A stretch of DNA of 64,000 nucleotides from DASQHW01 sp963837155. GTDB taxonomy: Bacteria; Actinomycetota; Acidimicrobiia; IMCC26256; PALSA-610. Made by a program: the position numbers and the translations under genes. This document shows positions 24,738-33,128 of this stretch, one piece after another (positions within the stretch are counted from its first letter, which is position 1; each line of letters starts with the position of its first letter). The notes below the pieces were generated by a model that was not told where the DNA came from, did not search any database, and saw nothing but the letters and a program-made list of their open reading frames with translations. The DNA lies in contig CAWIMB010000001.1 of assembly GCA_963837155.1 (NCBI GenBank), positions 248,001-312,000 on the forward strand. The letters run 5' to 3'.

Positions 24738-24971
24738 TTAGCGCTCGGCTCGGGCCGCACTTCTTGACGTCCGCACGGTAGCTCTCTCGGCACGGCGCCG
24801 CTCGACGTACTCCTCGAGCGCAGCTACCGGCACTCGTGCACTGCGGCCGATGTGCACGACCTCGACCTCGCCGGCGCCAACGAGCTCATACATCGTCGTG
24901 CGCCCGACCGACAGCACGCGCGCCGCTTCCGTCATCGTGAGCAGCAACGCTCCGTTCCCATGATCGCTCAT
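24738..24971 (-). CDS. Excisionase-like helix-turn-helix protein
   Basis: This 77-residue MerR/Xis-type DNA-binding protein has a winged helix-turn-helix (LLTMTEAARVLSVGRTTMYELVGAGEVEVVHIGRSARVPVAALEEYVERRR), typical of the excisionase family (HTH_17). A short basic tail follows. ATG at 24971 starts the domain cleanly; a longer upstream frame has no family similarity. It lies 48 bp upstream of the integrase on the same strand, as in many small integrative elements. It probably acts as the recombination directionality factor or regulates the integrase. Confidence 0.8.
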   Translation of the reverse strand: MSDHGNGALLLTMTEAARVLSVGRTTMYELVGAGEVEVVHIGRSARVPVAALEEYVERRRAERATVRTSRSAARAER

Positions 24972-25310
24972 ACTCAGGAATAGCGCGTTCGCTGCCTCCC
25001 GCGCGACGAACAAATTCGCCGACTCACGATTGACAAAGGGGCACGCCCTTGCACTCGTTCGAGCGCCGGCGCACGTACAGACGCACGCTGCGACCGAGGT
25101 GCCGCTGGCCGAACAGCACAGGGACTTCGTAGGCGCCGCGCGTACAGCGTCGTGCACCGCGCTACCTCCATGACCGTCTGCAGCAACGCGGCGTTCTCGT
25201 ATCACGGATGCGACGAAATGGCGCGACGATGTTCGCAAGTCGCGACGCGAAATCGTTTGACGAGAGCGGCACAGATTTGCCGCTTCCGCTAAGCAACGGA
25301 ACCCGCAGAC
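24972..25310. other. Gene-poor stretch inside the element
   Basis: In these 339 bp I see no convincing gene, RNA or repeat; the open frames are short and lack ribosome sites or recognisable motifs. It separates the excisionase-like gene from the toxin-antitoxin-like pair and may hold promoters for the int/xis unit. Confidence 0.4.
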
Positions 25311-25691
25311 CTATTCGTCGTCGCGCGCGATCGGCAGCGGACGTACACGGACGCGGTACCGCGTGATGACCGCGATGCATCCTTGTTCGAGGTCGTACGC
25401 GAGCTGAGGCAGCGCGGCCGCGATCAACGCGGCCCGCGCCTCCGCGTCAAGCGGATCTGCCCCGCGGAGGAGCACGAACGATGGGGCTCGGTCACCTGTA
25501 CGCGCGAGCAGCGCGCCAAAGTCAGTGTCCTCGGAGATGAGGATGCGCCCCTCGTCAACAGCCAAGCGAAGGATCTCATCGTCCTCGGCGCGTTGCAGCG
25601 CTCGCTCGCGCACGTGCACGGCGTCGTGACCGGCCTTGCGCAACAGCTCCGCAACTTGCCCAGCAAGGTTCTGATCAACGAGGAGCCTCAC
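25311..25691 (-). CDS. DUF5615 PIN-like protein (putative toxin)
   Basis: This 126-residue protein matches DUF5615/COG4634, a PIN-like nuclease fold. It has the start MRLLVDQNLAGQVAELLRKAGHDAVHVRE, AEDDEILRLAVDEGRILISEDTDFG and PSFVLLRG, with acidic residues at the expected metal-binding positions (D6, the DD pair, and D in EDTDFG). Such proteins are predicted RNases in toxin-antitoxin-type pairs with DUF433 proteins. It overlaps the upstream DUF433 gene by 4 bp. The C-terminal 25 residues (VITRYRVRVRPLPIARDDE) look like a normal family end. Confidence 0.85.
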   Translation of the reverse strand: MRLLVDQNLAGQVAELLRKAGHDAVHVRERALQRAEDDEILRLAVDEGRILISEDTDFGALLARTGDRAPSFVLLRGADPLDAEARAALIAAALPQLAYDLEQGCIAVITRYRVRVRPLPIARDDE

Positions 25692-25918
25692 CCCTCGGCG
25701 ACCGCCGGCAGCTCACGCTCCTGTACAGCCGCCGCCGCGTACTCAAGCGCGGCGTAGATATCGGCCTCTTCGAGGTCCGGGAAGTCCGCCAGTATCTCCT
25801 CGTGCGTCTGACCGGCCGCGAGTTGCCCGATGATCGTCGTCACTGGGATGCGCAGCCCGCGAACGCACGGCAGCCCGCCCATCTGCTCCGGGTTGATCGT
25901 GATCCGCTCGTAGGCCAT
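25688..25918 (-). CDS. DUF433 protein (putative antitoxin of DUF5615)
   Basis: This 76-residue protein has the DUF433 signature YERITINPEQMGGLPCVRGLRIPVTTII followed by a small helix-turn-helix-like part (GQTHEEILADFPDLEEADIYAALEYAA). DUF433 is the usual partner, and presumably antitoxin, of DUF5615 PIN-like proteins. ATG 25918 is preferred over GTG 25924 because family members start just before YERI. The 4-bp overlap with the downstream toxin gene indicates translational coupling. Confidence 0.85.
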   Translation of the reverse strand: MAYERITINPEQMGGLPCVRGLRIPVTTIIGQLAAGQTHEEILADFPDLEEADIYAALEYAAAAVQERELPAVAEG

Positions 25919-26106
25919 CCGCACCAGCGTACGCGGACCAACGCCCGGGGCTGTGCAGTAAAGGCCTCAGCGGCGGCGGCCTGTAGGGCTGATCGAGTGG
26001 ACCCTGAAGTGAGGTCGCGCGCTCCAGCTGTCGGCCCGAAGAAGCTAGCCCGACAGTTTGCGGTCGGAGTCCCGAGACGTGCGTAGAGGCGCGAGGAGCT
26101 TCTGAC

Positions 26107-27087
26107 TTATTCGTGAGTCTTCAGGAGAGACCACGCGAGCTGGCGCGCTTCTGCATCTGTGAAGCTCCCCGAGATGATCATGTTCGGCTCAGCAATACCG
26201 GGCTTGACGCGGGGCACCGACTGTACGCGGTTGTCGACCACAATCGCGACGTCCTGTCCGACGTGGCGGTTCAGTTCCCGCAACACGGCGGGTCGTATCT
26301 CTATGTCGACCTGCCATCCGCTGATCCGGTCCAGGACCGGCGTGGCGCGAACGATGTCACTGTTCGAAGCGAGCAGAGCACCGACTCGATAGCAGTACTT
26401 CCCGAGACGGTCGGCTACGTCCGTTTGAGCGCAACGGTTCGCGGGTCGTGATGAAACCGACTCGACGCCGTCGACGACGTACATCGCGAACGGTGCCGGC
26501 GGCACGAAAGCGGCGCGATGCGGAGGGCGCGACGTCGAGACCGATACGAGCCAGACGACGAAAATGATCTGTACAGAAACCGCGGCGAGGGCCACGACAA
26601 TCGCAGTGGTTCCCCGTCTCCGCGATGCGGGCGCGGCTATCGGCGGTAACCAGCCCTGCGAGCCGGGCGCCGCTTCGGCCGAATACCACTTGCCGTCGGA
26701 CGCGAGCCACCAACCCGATTCCAGCAGGTGCTCCGCCTTCGTTCTGCGCCGCATTCTGCGCCCTTGAACGATGAACACGATGACGCCGGTGGCGATGAGG
26801 ACGATCCCGAAAACGGCAAAGGGCCACGAGTGCCATCCGTTGTGGCATGGCTCCCCGGAGCCGAAACACCCGGTGTTGGTCGATCGGTCCGCGAGCGCAC
26901 CAAGGAGCGCGATCGAGCCGACACCCGAGACGATGCCCATCGCGCCCGAACGCGTCCGTGGGGAGATGCAAAGCGCGGCCGTCGCCGCAACGGCCAACGG
27001 CCACACGAGGATCGCGAGGTACGCGACGAAGCCAGCCGCCCAAATCGCGCCCACGAGCATCCACGCAACGAACCCGAGGCGTCTCAT
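26107..27087 (-). CDS. DUF2510 membrane protein with SecDF P1-head-like C-terminus
   Basis: This is a 326-residue protein. Residues 1-110 hold three or four transmembrane helices. A DUF2510-type segment follows at about 122-147 (ESGWWLASDGKWYSAEAAPGSQGW), then a further transmembrane helix (about 161-183) and an exported C-terminal domain. The C-terminus contains ISGWQVDIEIRPAVLRELNRHVGQDVAIVVDNRVQSVPRV and IISGSFTDAEARQLAWSL, which resembles the first-periplasmic-head subdomain of SecD/SecDF. No SecD translocase core is present. The function is unknown; it may interfere with or assist secretion. It is transcribed divergently from tetR across a double palindromic operator and is element cargo. 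Confidence 0.75.
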   Translation of the reverse strand: MRRLGFVAWMLVGAIWAAGFVAYLAILVWPLAVAATAALCISPRTRSGAMGIVSGVGSIALLGALADRSTNTGCFGSGEPCHNGWHSWPFAVFGIVLIATGVIVFIVQGRRMRRRTKAEHLLESGWWLASDGKWYSAEAAPGSQGWLPPIAAPASRRRGTTAIVVALAAVSVQIIFVVWLVSVSTSRPPHRAAFVPPAPFAMYVVDGVESVSSRPANRCAQTDVADRLGKYCYRVGALLASNSDIVRATPVLDRISGWQVDIEIRPAVLRELNRHVGQDVAIVVDNRVQSVPRVKPGIAEPNMIISGSFTDAEARQLAWSLLKTHE

Positions 27088-27141
27088 CGCGCGCTCCCAA
27101 ACTCCGGCAGCGTGCGCAGGAGGTTCGCAGTCGCCACTTGC

Positions 27142-27174
27142 ATAATCATGTGATTATCATAATCATGTGATTAT
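27142..27174. promoter_or_regulatory. Double palindromic TetR operator
   Basis: Two identical 16-bp palindromes (ATAATCATGTGATTAT, arms ATAATCA/TGATTAT) lie head to tail with one C between them, at 27142-27157 and 27159-27174. They are strikingly AT-rich for this genome. They lie between the divergent membrane-protein gene (start 27087) and tetR, and the second copy runs into the tetR start codon region. They are the natural binding site for the TetR protein, repressing both genes. Confidence 0.8.
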
Positions 27175-27808
27175 GCCCGTCGTCAAGGTGACGTCCGACA
27201 CACCTACTCGCGATCGGCTGATTGGCGCCGCCCTCGACCTCTTCGCTGAGAAGGGCTTCCGAGCGACGACGGTCGGCGATATCGAAGCGGCGGCCGGACT
27301 CGTTCCTCGCCGGGGCGGCCTGTACAACCATTTCAAGAGCAAGGAGGCGCTTCTCGAGGCTGTCGTCGACACGCACGTGAAGGAACTCGACACGATGCGG
27401 TCTGTCCTCATCGCCGGCCGCGTCGCCGACGACCTCCGCACCGAGCTCACCCTTCTCGCTCTCTGGGTGATGCAGGAGCTCAAGCGTGAACGCCGACTCT
27501 CGCGGATCATGCAGCAAGAGGCCCAGAGCTTCCCCGAACTGGCCGAGATGATTCGCGATCGGATCCTGGAACCCGGATACCGCCAAGCGACGGAGTGGAT
27601 CCGCGGCCGCATCGCGGAAGGCGGCTTTCCCGACTACGACGCGGAAGCGGTCGCGGTCGTGGCACTCGGGTCCCTCACCGCATACGACGCGCAACGCGAA
27701 ACGTTCGGCCGCGCACCACTCGGCGTCGGCGAGGACCGCTTCATCCAGACGTGGGTCGAGGCGTGGATGCGTGTCGCGCAGACGGCAGCGGCTGAACGAT
27801 CACGCTGA
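27173..27808 (+). CDS. TetR-family transcriptional regulator
   Basis: This is a regulator of about 211 residues. The N-terminal TetR helix-turn-helix reads TRDRLIGAALDLFAEKGFRATTVGDIEAAAGLVPRRGGLYNHFKSKEALLEAVV, followed by an all-helical ligand-binding domain. ATG 27173 is chosen; a GTG at 27167 is also possible, and both lie inside the second operator palindrome, implying strong autorepression. The divergent target is the DUF2510/SecD-head gene. The inducer is unknown. Confidence 0.9.
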   Translation: MPVVKVTSDTPTRDRLIGAALDLFAEKGFRATTVGDIEAAAGLVPRRGGLYNHFKSKEALLEAVVDTHVKELDTMRSVLIAGRVADDLRTELTLLALWVMQELKRERRLSRIMQQEAQSFPELAEMIRDRILEPGYRQATEWIRGRIAEGGFPDYDAEAVAVVALGSLTAYDAQRETFGRAPLGVGEDRFIQTWVEAWMRVAQTAAAERSR

Positions 27809-27873
27809 CCGCGCGAGTCCTCCCTCTGAGAAGCACTGTGCCCTGACTGGACTGCGATATCATTTCTGATGTC

Positions 27874-28213
27874 ATGTGGGAGGTCGAGCTCGAGCCGGAG
27901 GTGGAGGAATGGCTCGACAAACTCACGATCAATGAGGTCCGCGCTCGTGCTGCCGCACATCGAACGGCTTGGCGAGCGTGGCAACGCGTTGCGGATGCCG
28001 GCGTCGCGATCGTTGGGCGAAGGCCTCTTCGAGCTGCGGTTCGACCTCAACCGAGTCGCATGGAGGACCACATTCTTCTTCGCCCGCAACCGGCGCATCG
28101 TGTTGTTGACGGTGTTCCGCAAGCAACGGATGAACGAACGTCAGGAGATCGAACGAGCACGGACTGCGATGGCGCGCTGCATCGCTGAAGGTCACACAGT
28201 CGAGGAGTACTGA
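27874..28213 (+). CDS. HigB/Gp49-like toxin (one frameshift)
   Basis: This is a RelE-superfamily toxin of the phage-derived Gp49/HigB type, about 112 residues after restoration. The first 21 residues (MWEVELEPEVEEWLDKLTINE) are in one frame. The rest (LPHIERLGERGNALRMPASRSLGEGLFELRF, then RIVLLTVFRKQRMNERQEIERARTAM) is in the next frame, with the shift near 27933-27950 (GTCCGCGCTCG). Family members cleave mRNA on the ribosome. The stop overlaps the antitoxin ATG by 1 bp. Because the antitoxin is intact, this could be real toxin inactivation as well as an indel error. Confidence 0.8.
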
Positions 28214-28518
28214 TGGCACGTCTGACGATCAAGGAACTGAAGCAGCGCCGCCTTGCCGGCGCCAGTGCGAAGGAGCGCGCCGAGTTCGACGAGACCTACG
28301 CAGCCGCCGCCCTCGCGATCCGCGTCGGTGAACAGATACGCGACGCGTGCGAGGCGGCCGGCCTGAGCCAGCGCGATCTCGCCGAGCGGATGGGCACGAG
28401 CCAAGCGGCAATCGCACGGCTCGAAGCCGGCGGTGTCGGCGCGACGCTGACGACACTCCAGCGCGCCGCCAGCGCGCTGAACCTGGACATCACTGTCGAG
28501 CTCCGCCCCGCCAGCTGA
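28213..28518 (+). CDS. HigA/XRE-family antitoxin
   Basis: This 101-residue protein has a basic N-terminal helix (LTIKELKQRRLAGASAKERAEFDETYAAAALAIRVGEQIRDACEAAG) and a C-terminal lambda-repressor-like helix-turn-helix (LSQRDLAERMGTSQAAIARLEAGG...TLTTLQRAASAL). This is the standard organisation of antitoxins that pair with Gp49/HigB toxins, with toxin gene first. Its ATG overlaps the toxin stop. It probably neutralises the toxin and represses the operon. Confidence 0.88.
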   Translation: MARLTIKELKQRRLAGASAKERAEFDETYAAAALAIRVGEQIRDACEAAGLSQRDLAERMGTSQAAIARLEAGGVGATLTTLQRAASALNLDITVELRPAS

Positions 28519-28522
28519 CACA

Positions 28523-28552
28523 CACGTCATGGCGCGTTTATGGCGCGCGCGT
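28523..28552 (+). repeat. Right-end arm-type repeat of the element
   Basis: A near-copy of the left-end block 23593-23623, in the same orientation (CATGGCGCGTTTATGGCGCG followed by CGCGT). It lies 86 bp before the right core repeat. The flanking bases CACGT are also shared. Confidence 0.5.
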
Positions 28553-28637
28553 AGTCATTCGTCGTTGTTCGCCGACATACCGAAAACGTTCTGACCAGCC
28601 ACTCTCGTTCGCCGCATCCGCCGAAACCCGGCTCGTT

Positions 28638-28684
28638 AGCGTTCGGGACGCTGAGGCCCCGGGTTCAAATCCCGGCACCCCGAC
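28638..28684 (+). repeat. attR core (47-bp direct repeat)
   Basis: An orphan copy of the tRNA-Pro 3' half, identical over 47 bp to 23525-23571. There is no acceptor 5' strand or D arm, so it is not a second tRNA gene. Confidence 0.92.
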
Positions 28685-28791
28685 CAGCACTTCGCGGCTT
28701 TCCGAGAACCGATGAGAACCGGGTGGCGGCCTGACGGTTGCTCAGCGGGCTCGGGGCGGCTACACACTGATCCGGGGATGGTCGATTGAAC

Positions 28792-31032
28792 ATGGGACGC
28801 GGGGGAACTCGGGCGGCGTGGGCCGTGGTCTTCGGCGCGCTCGTGCTCACCTCGACCGTGATCCCGGCTACCTCGGCGGCGGCGCTGCCGCCGGCCCCGG
28901 ACCTCACGCTGGCAATCACAGCGCCGAGCCCGGTCGCTGAGAACGCCCCCGTGTTGGCGACGCTGACCGTGACGAATCAGGGCAACGCGGTCGCGCCCGC
29001 GCCCGTTCGGGTGCAGATCACGCTCACCACGGCTTCGGCCGGGACGGCGACCGGGACGGGCTGGGCGTGCGCGGCACCGGTCGTCACGATCTTCACGGTC
29101 ACGCTCACCTGCACGGCGTCGCAGGTGGTCACGCCGGGTGCATCCCTGAGTGGGCTCAACGTGCAAGCCACCCCGCACCCGAAGACGTCAAGAGTCACGA
29201 TCCTCGCGACCGTGACGGATCCCGGTGGCGCGTCCTCCAACAACAGCACGATGCGCGATGTTGCCGTGCTCCGGACCGATCTCGCAGCCGACCTCCGTCC
29301 GCCGTATACCGCGATCCCTCGCGGCGGCTCGGTCCAGCTCACCGCGCAGATCAACAGCCCAGGGAGTGCGCCGGCGCCTCCTCCCGTGGTTCGGCTCGCC
29401 GCCAGCGGGTTCGCCGCGGTCGTACCAACGGGCACCGGTTGGACCTGCACGGCGGCACCGATCACCTGCACCGCCGCGAGCGGCCTCGGCCCCGGCGGCA
29501 AGGCACCGCCGCTTGTCGTGAACGCGACCGCCGCAAACGCGAACGCGGCCGGCACGCTGACGGCGACACTCGCGAACGGCGACTACAACTCGACCAACGA
29601 CAGCTCGGCGGCGCTGGTCGCCATCGGCGACCACCCCGACCTGGAGACGTCGGTAACCGCGAGCGCGGACACCGTCAAGGCGGGCGCGACGGCCTTCTTC
29701 GCGGTCGCCGTCCGCAATGTCGGCGTCCTTCCGCAGACGATGGGCATCGACGTCGACATCCAGAGCGACGGACTCCAGCCCGTACGCGCAAGCGGGACCG
29801 GATGGAAATGCTCCGAGATCGACGAGGAAGAAATCAGCTGCCACCGAACCGGCACGCTCGCCGCGGGCGCGACGGCACCGGTCATCACTGTGCAAGGCGG
29901 CGTCGCGTCCACCTACCCCGACGACGTCGGGGTGCTCGCACGGAGCAGCGCGTCAGACAATCTGAATCCATACAACGACATCGACTTCGCGACCATCGAC
30001 ATCGCTCCCGACCATGCGCTCGCCATCTCGCTCGATCCGATCGCGCCCACGGCGTCCGGCCAGAGCGTCACGTTCGCGGCGCACGTTGCGTCAGTGGGCT
30101 CGAAGTCCATTGACGGACCAACGACGGTCGCGTTCCAGGCCCAAGGAGCGACGCTCTCCGCATCCGGCACCGGGTGGTCGTGCGCTTCCGCAAGCTGTGT
30201 CGCGACGGCGTCGGTAGCAAACACCGGCACGCTCCCGCCGCTCAAGTTGGTCGCGACTGTGACCGCCGCGCCCGGTGGCCGCGTCAACGTCAATGTCTCC
30301 AGCACGAACGACAACGATGAGACCGACGAAGACGACACCGCGAACCAGACCATGGACGTCCCCATCACGGTGGTCGACACCACGCCACCCACGAACGTCA
30401 AGGCCACCACCGTCGGTGACGGGTTCGTGACGGTGCAATCGACAGTGCGGCTTGCGTGGACCGCGACCGATCCGTCCGGCATTCGCAATTACGACGTGGA
30501 GCTGAACCACCAGTCTTGGCGACCGGGGAAGGCGCCCCAAGTGTCGATGTTCGCGACTGCGACAACTGCGACGACCGGCTCGCTCCCGTCGGAGGGCGGT
30601 ACGGAGTGCATCCGTGTGCGCGCTCGCGACAACGCCGGCAACCTGTCAGCGTGGTCTGCCGCGCAGTGCACGATCGTCCCGCTCTCGGTCAGCCAGTTCA
30701 ACACGAACGGGAATTGGGTCCGTGAGACCCGGCCCGACGTCTTCGGGGGCGTGCTCCGAACGAGCACCACGCGAGGCAATAAGTTGACGCTCAATGTTCA
30801 GGCGCGTCTCGTGGGTGTTGTCGCGACAAAGTGTCCGACGTGCGGCACGTTCTCGGTTGCTTGGAACGGCAAGGTCATCGCCAACGTTGACCTTCGTGCA
30901 CCTACGACACAGCGCTCGCGTGTCGTAGGCCTGGCGATCTTGCCGGCGCTGAAGACCGGGACCATCACGCTCGAGGTCACGTCCCAAGGGCTGCCGGTGC
31001 CGATCGAAGGCCTCCTCGACTCGACCCTCTGA
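28792..31032 (+). CDS. Large secreted protein with DUF11/CARDB-like Ig repeats and FN3-like domain
   Basis: This 746-residue exported protein has a signal peptide (about residues 1-30, ending TSAAALPP) and no C-terminal anchor. Four repeats of about 110-130 residues each begin PDLxxx(I/V)xA and contain a GTGWxC...C pair (GTGWACAAP, GTGWTCTAAPITC, GTGWKCSEIDEEEISC, GTGWSCASASC). These are immunoglobulin-like repeats of the DUF11/CARDB kind with a conserved internal disulfide. An FN3-like domain follows (TTPPTNVKATT...CIRVRARDNAGNLSAWS), then a terminal beta domain with a CPTC pair. ATG 28792 is preferred over the TTG two codons upstream. It is probably a cell-surface or matrix protein and lies just outside the element's right end. 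Confidence 0.8.
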   Translation: MGRGGTRAAWAVVFGALVLTSTVIPATSAAALPPAPDLTLAITAPSPVAENAPVLATLTVTNQGNAVAPAPVRVQITLTTASAGTATGTGWACAAPVVTIFTVTLTCTASQVVTPGASLSGLNVQATPHPKTSRVTILATVTDPGGASSNNSTMRDVAVLRTDLAADLRPPYTAIPRGGSVQLTAQINSPGSAPAPPPVVRLAASGFAAVVPTGTGWTCTAAPITCTAASGLGPGGKAPPLVVNATAANANAAGTLTATLANGDYNSTNDSSAALVAIGDHPDLETSVTASADTVKAGATAFFAVAVRNVGVLPQTMGIDVDIQSDGLQPVRASGTGWKCSEIDEEEISCHRTGTLAAGATAPVITVQGGVASTYPDDVGVLARSSASDNLNPYNDIDFATIDIAPDHALAISLDPIAPTASGQSVTFAAHVASVGSKSIDGPTTVAFQAQGATLSASGTGWSCASASCVATASVANTGTLPPLKLVATVTAAPGGRVNVNVSSTNDNDETDEDDTANQTMDVPITVVDTTPPTNVKATTVGDGFVTVQSTVRLAWTATDPSGIRNYDVELNHQSWRPGKAPQVSMFATATTATTGSLPSEGGTECIRVRARDNAGNLSAWSAAQCTIVPLSVSQFNTNGNWVRETRPDVFGGVLRTSTTRGNKLTLNVQARLVGVVATKCPTCGTFSVAWNGKVIANVDLRAPTTQRSRVVGLAILPALKTGTITLEVTSQGLPVPIEGLLDSTL

Positions 31033-31058
31033 CGTCGTGGTCGGCTTACTGCGGTCGA

Positions 31059-32153
31059 TCAGCCTTCGCGGTTTGGTGGCCGGCACGAGGAGTGGTCCGT
31101 CTGATTTCGCGGACAGCGCGGGGCCTTGCGTCGCAATGTCAGATCGAGGTCGGTTCTGCCGTTCGGTTCATTGACCGCGGTCTCGATCGCCAACTGGCCG
31201 CCGACACGGAAAAAAAGCGTCGCGCCACCGCGGCAACCGGGGATCGAGTCAGGCCCGACGACAGCCATCGTGTAGCCCGAGAAGTTGCCGGTGCGCCGAA
31301 CGGACGAGACGCCGCAGCGAGTACGCCCGACGAAGGCTTCGACGAGCGTGCCGGGCGGAAGTTGACGGCCGTCTCGATAGATCACCTCACCGACGAACGA
31401 CGACGTCGCAGGCGCGGCGCCGTTGGGCGCCGACGTCGAGAAACTCGCGTTGAACGTGGAGGTGCCCCTGTTGCCCGGCCACGTCACCGACTCACGACTG
31501 AAGAGAATCTGGTTTTGTGCAAACGTCCACAGCACGATCCGCGCGCCGGGCGCGCCGCAGCCGCTCGCTTCCGCGTCGCCAAATCTCAGCCCGGCGGTGT
31601 TCCCGACGTTGCCGGACAGCGCGAGCGCGCCGTCGAAACGGTCCGGATAGCGCTCGGCCGCGATGTGACTTGCGGCGCCACCCATCGAGAGCCCGGTCAC
31701 GTACGTGCGAGTGGGCCGGCCGTACTTCCTCGCGAAGTAGTCCCACAGCGCAGCCGTCTCGTCAGCCGCGCGGCCGGGGATGAGCGACGTGCTGCTGAAG
31801 CTCGACGCACCCCACGCGTAGTGCTGACCGATCAAGTACCTGCGAAAGTCCGGCGCCGAGACCTGCGCCTCGGGCGCAAAGTCCTCGAAGCCGTGTATCC
31901 ACAACACCAGACGGCCGTTCCAGTGGCGCGGCATCTCGATCTGGTACACCGCGCCACCGAGCCGGCCGAAGTCAGCGTGCGCTCCGGGCACCGGTGTGAA
32001 CGCGGGGTCGCCGAGCATGACACCCTCGGGCTCCGGTCGAACCGTGACCGGCGGCGGCAACGACTGCTTCTTGGCACTCGCGGGAACCGCCGCGAGCGAC
32101 AACAGCAGCAGTACTGCGCCGAGCAATCGGATTGCGACCCTCACCGCTGTCAT
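31059..32153 (-). CDS. Secreted alpha/beta hydrolase (esterase-like)
   Basis: This 364-residue exported hydrolase has a signal peptide (VAIRLLGAVLLLLSLAAVPASA), then an alpha/beta hydrolase domain with the nucleophile elbow GLSMGGAAS and oxyanion-type LVLWIHGFEDF. The cysteines later in the chain are likely disulfide-bonded outside the cell. The substrate may be a polyester or tannin-like ester; this is not resolvable. ATG 32153 starts at the signal peptide; the longer upstream frame is arginine-rich and unlikely. The gene is convergent with the DUF11-repeat protein gene. Confidence 0.82.
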   Translation of the reverse strand: MTAVRVAIRLLGAVLLLLSLAAVPASAKKQSLPPPVTVRPEPEGVMLGDPAFTPVPGAHADFGRLGGAVYQIEMPRHWNGRLVLWIHGFEDFAPEAQVSAPDFRRYLIGQHYAWGASSFSSTSLIPGRAADETAALWDYFARKYGRPTRTYVTGLSMGGAASHIAAERYPDRFDGALALSGNVGNTAGLRFGDAEASGCGAPGARIVLWTFAQNQILFSRESVTWPGNRGTSTFNASFSTSAPNGAAPATSSFVGEVIYRDGRQLPPGTLVEAFVGRTRCGVSSVRRTGNFSGYTMAVVGPDSIPGCRGGATLFFRVGGQLAIETAVNEPNGRTDLDLTLRRKAPRCPRNQTDHSSCRPPNREG

Positions 32154-32181
32154 ACACCGGCGACGCCCCCGAGGTTCCGCG

Positions 32182-32645
32182 TCATGGCGGCGAGAGTGCG
32201 TACAGGCGATCGTTTGTGGACGCATATACGCGCCCGTTCGACGGGGTGGCGCTCAAGACACGACACCGGTCGCGGGGTCGATTCGGAAGACGCCGAGACC
32301 GTCGAGGCGCCCGAAGTCCGTGAAGCCCGTGAGCCGGGCGGCGCTGTTCGCGGGGTCGGTTGCCTCTACGAAGGATTCTGCGTAGACCGTGTGACCCGGA
32401 TTGGCTGCGAGACCTTCACCACCGAAGACGCGGCCACCCGGCTCCGCGTGCCACCCCACGTGCGACAAGTGGATGTACGCATTGTGAGCACACCTTCGAC
32501 CACGACGCGCGGCCGACGACTCTGTCAGCTCGCTTTCGGGGTTGAAGTTCGTGTTCTGAGGCCCGAACCCGAGGTGTGACCAGTCACATCCCGCCACCGT
32601 GGTTGCGAGGCACAGCGCGAGCACGGCGGCTCGTGCTCGACGCAA
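32182..32645 (-). pseudogene. Remnant of a PQQ-like beta-propeller lipoprotein
   Basis: The N-terminus is a lipoprotein signal (ALCLATTVAGC, lipobox cysteine at about residue 20) followed by DWSHLGFGPQNTNFNPESELT, a start typical of secreted PQQ-like beta-propeller lipoproteins. Only about 150 residues follow, instead of roughly 400. Near 32255-32275 the frame shifts, and the next frame gives RVLSATPSNGRVYASTNDRLYALSPP and a stop at 32182, which looks like the last propeller blade. This suggests an internal deletion plus a frameshift. It could alternatively be a short intact protein ending at 32253. Confidence 0.5.
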
Positions 32646-32777
32646 GGCCTTCGCTCGCGACTCCGTTCCCGCACCGCCCTCGTAATGTCTGTGCTGTCGC
32701 TAGCCGATCACAAGGGGGGAGGCACGAGCCGGTAAATTCAACCACTCTCCGCAGCGGGACCCGAGGCCATTCGCCAG

Positions 32778-33128
32778 ATGACAAGAATTGCAACAGTGGA
32801 AGAGACGCCCGAGCAGGTGCTGGCGCGACTCGAGCAGTACGCGGCCTCGATCGGCGTCGTCGCACCGCGACCGCAGCGAGCGCCCACACCGGTGGCGACC
32901 TATCGAGAGCTGTGGCGTATCGGCATCGAGGCCATGGGCTACGTCGTCGGCCTCGTGTGCTGCATCACCGCGATCTTCGCCTTCCAGCGGCTCGACCGCG
33001 GCGTGGCGTCGGCGATCATCGTGGGCTTCGTGATCGGCGGCGCGGTAGCAACCGCGAGACGCTTCCCGCTCGCACTGTGGTGGACGCTGGGCTTCGCGAT
33101 CGGCGGTGTCATCGCCCGCTTGTCGTGA
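32778..33128 (+). CDS. Small membrane protein, 116 aa
   Basis: This 116-residue protein has a soluble N-terminus of about 50 residues and two or three transmembrane helices (about 53-72, 76-92 and 98-114). No family is recognised. The stop overlaps the GTG of the downstream MFS gene by 4 bp, so the two are co-translated. It may be an accessory subunit of that exporter, but this is a guess from position only. Confidence 0.65.
   Translation: MTRIATVEETPEQVLARLEQYAASIGVVAPRPQRAPTPVATYRELWRIGIEAMGYVVGLVCCITAIFAFQRLDRGVASAIIVGFVIGGAVATARRFPLALWWTLGFAIGGVIARLS

Larger units (their letters stand above)
23525..28684. mobile_element. 5.1-kb integrative element in tRNA-Pro
   Basis: The element is bounded by two identical 47-bp direct repeats. 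The left one is the 3' half of tRNA-Pro and the right one an orphan copy. A tyrosine integrase gene lies directly inside the left end, reading toward it. Cargo: an excisionase-like protein, a DUF5615/DUF433 pair, a DUF2510/SecD-head membrane protein divergent from TetR, and a HigBA-like pair. No conjugation, replication or phage structural genes are present, so it is either a non-autonomous (satellite-like) element or the remnant of a larger island. Confidence 0.9.

Noticed and set aside
28638..28684. A second tRNA-Pro gene
   Set aside because: Only the 3' half is present, without the acceptor 5' strand and D arm; it is the att duplication.
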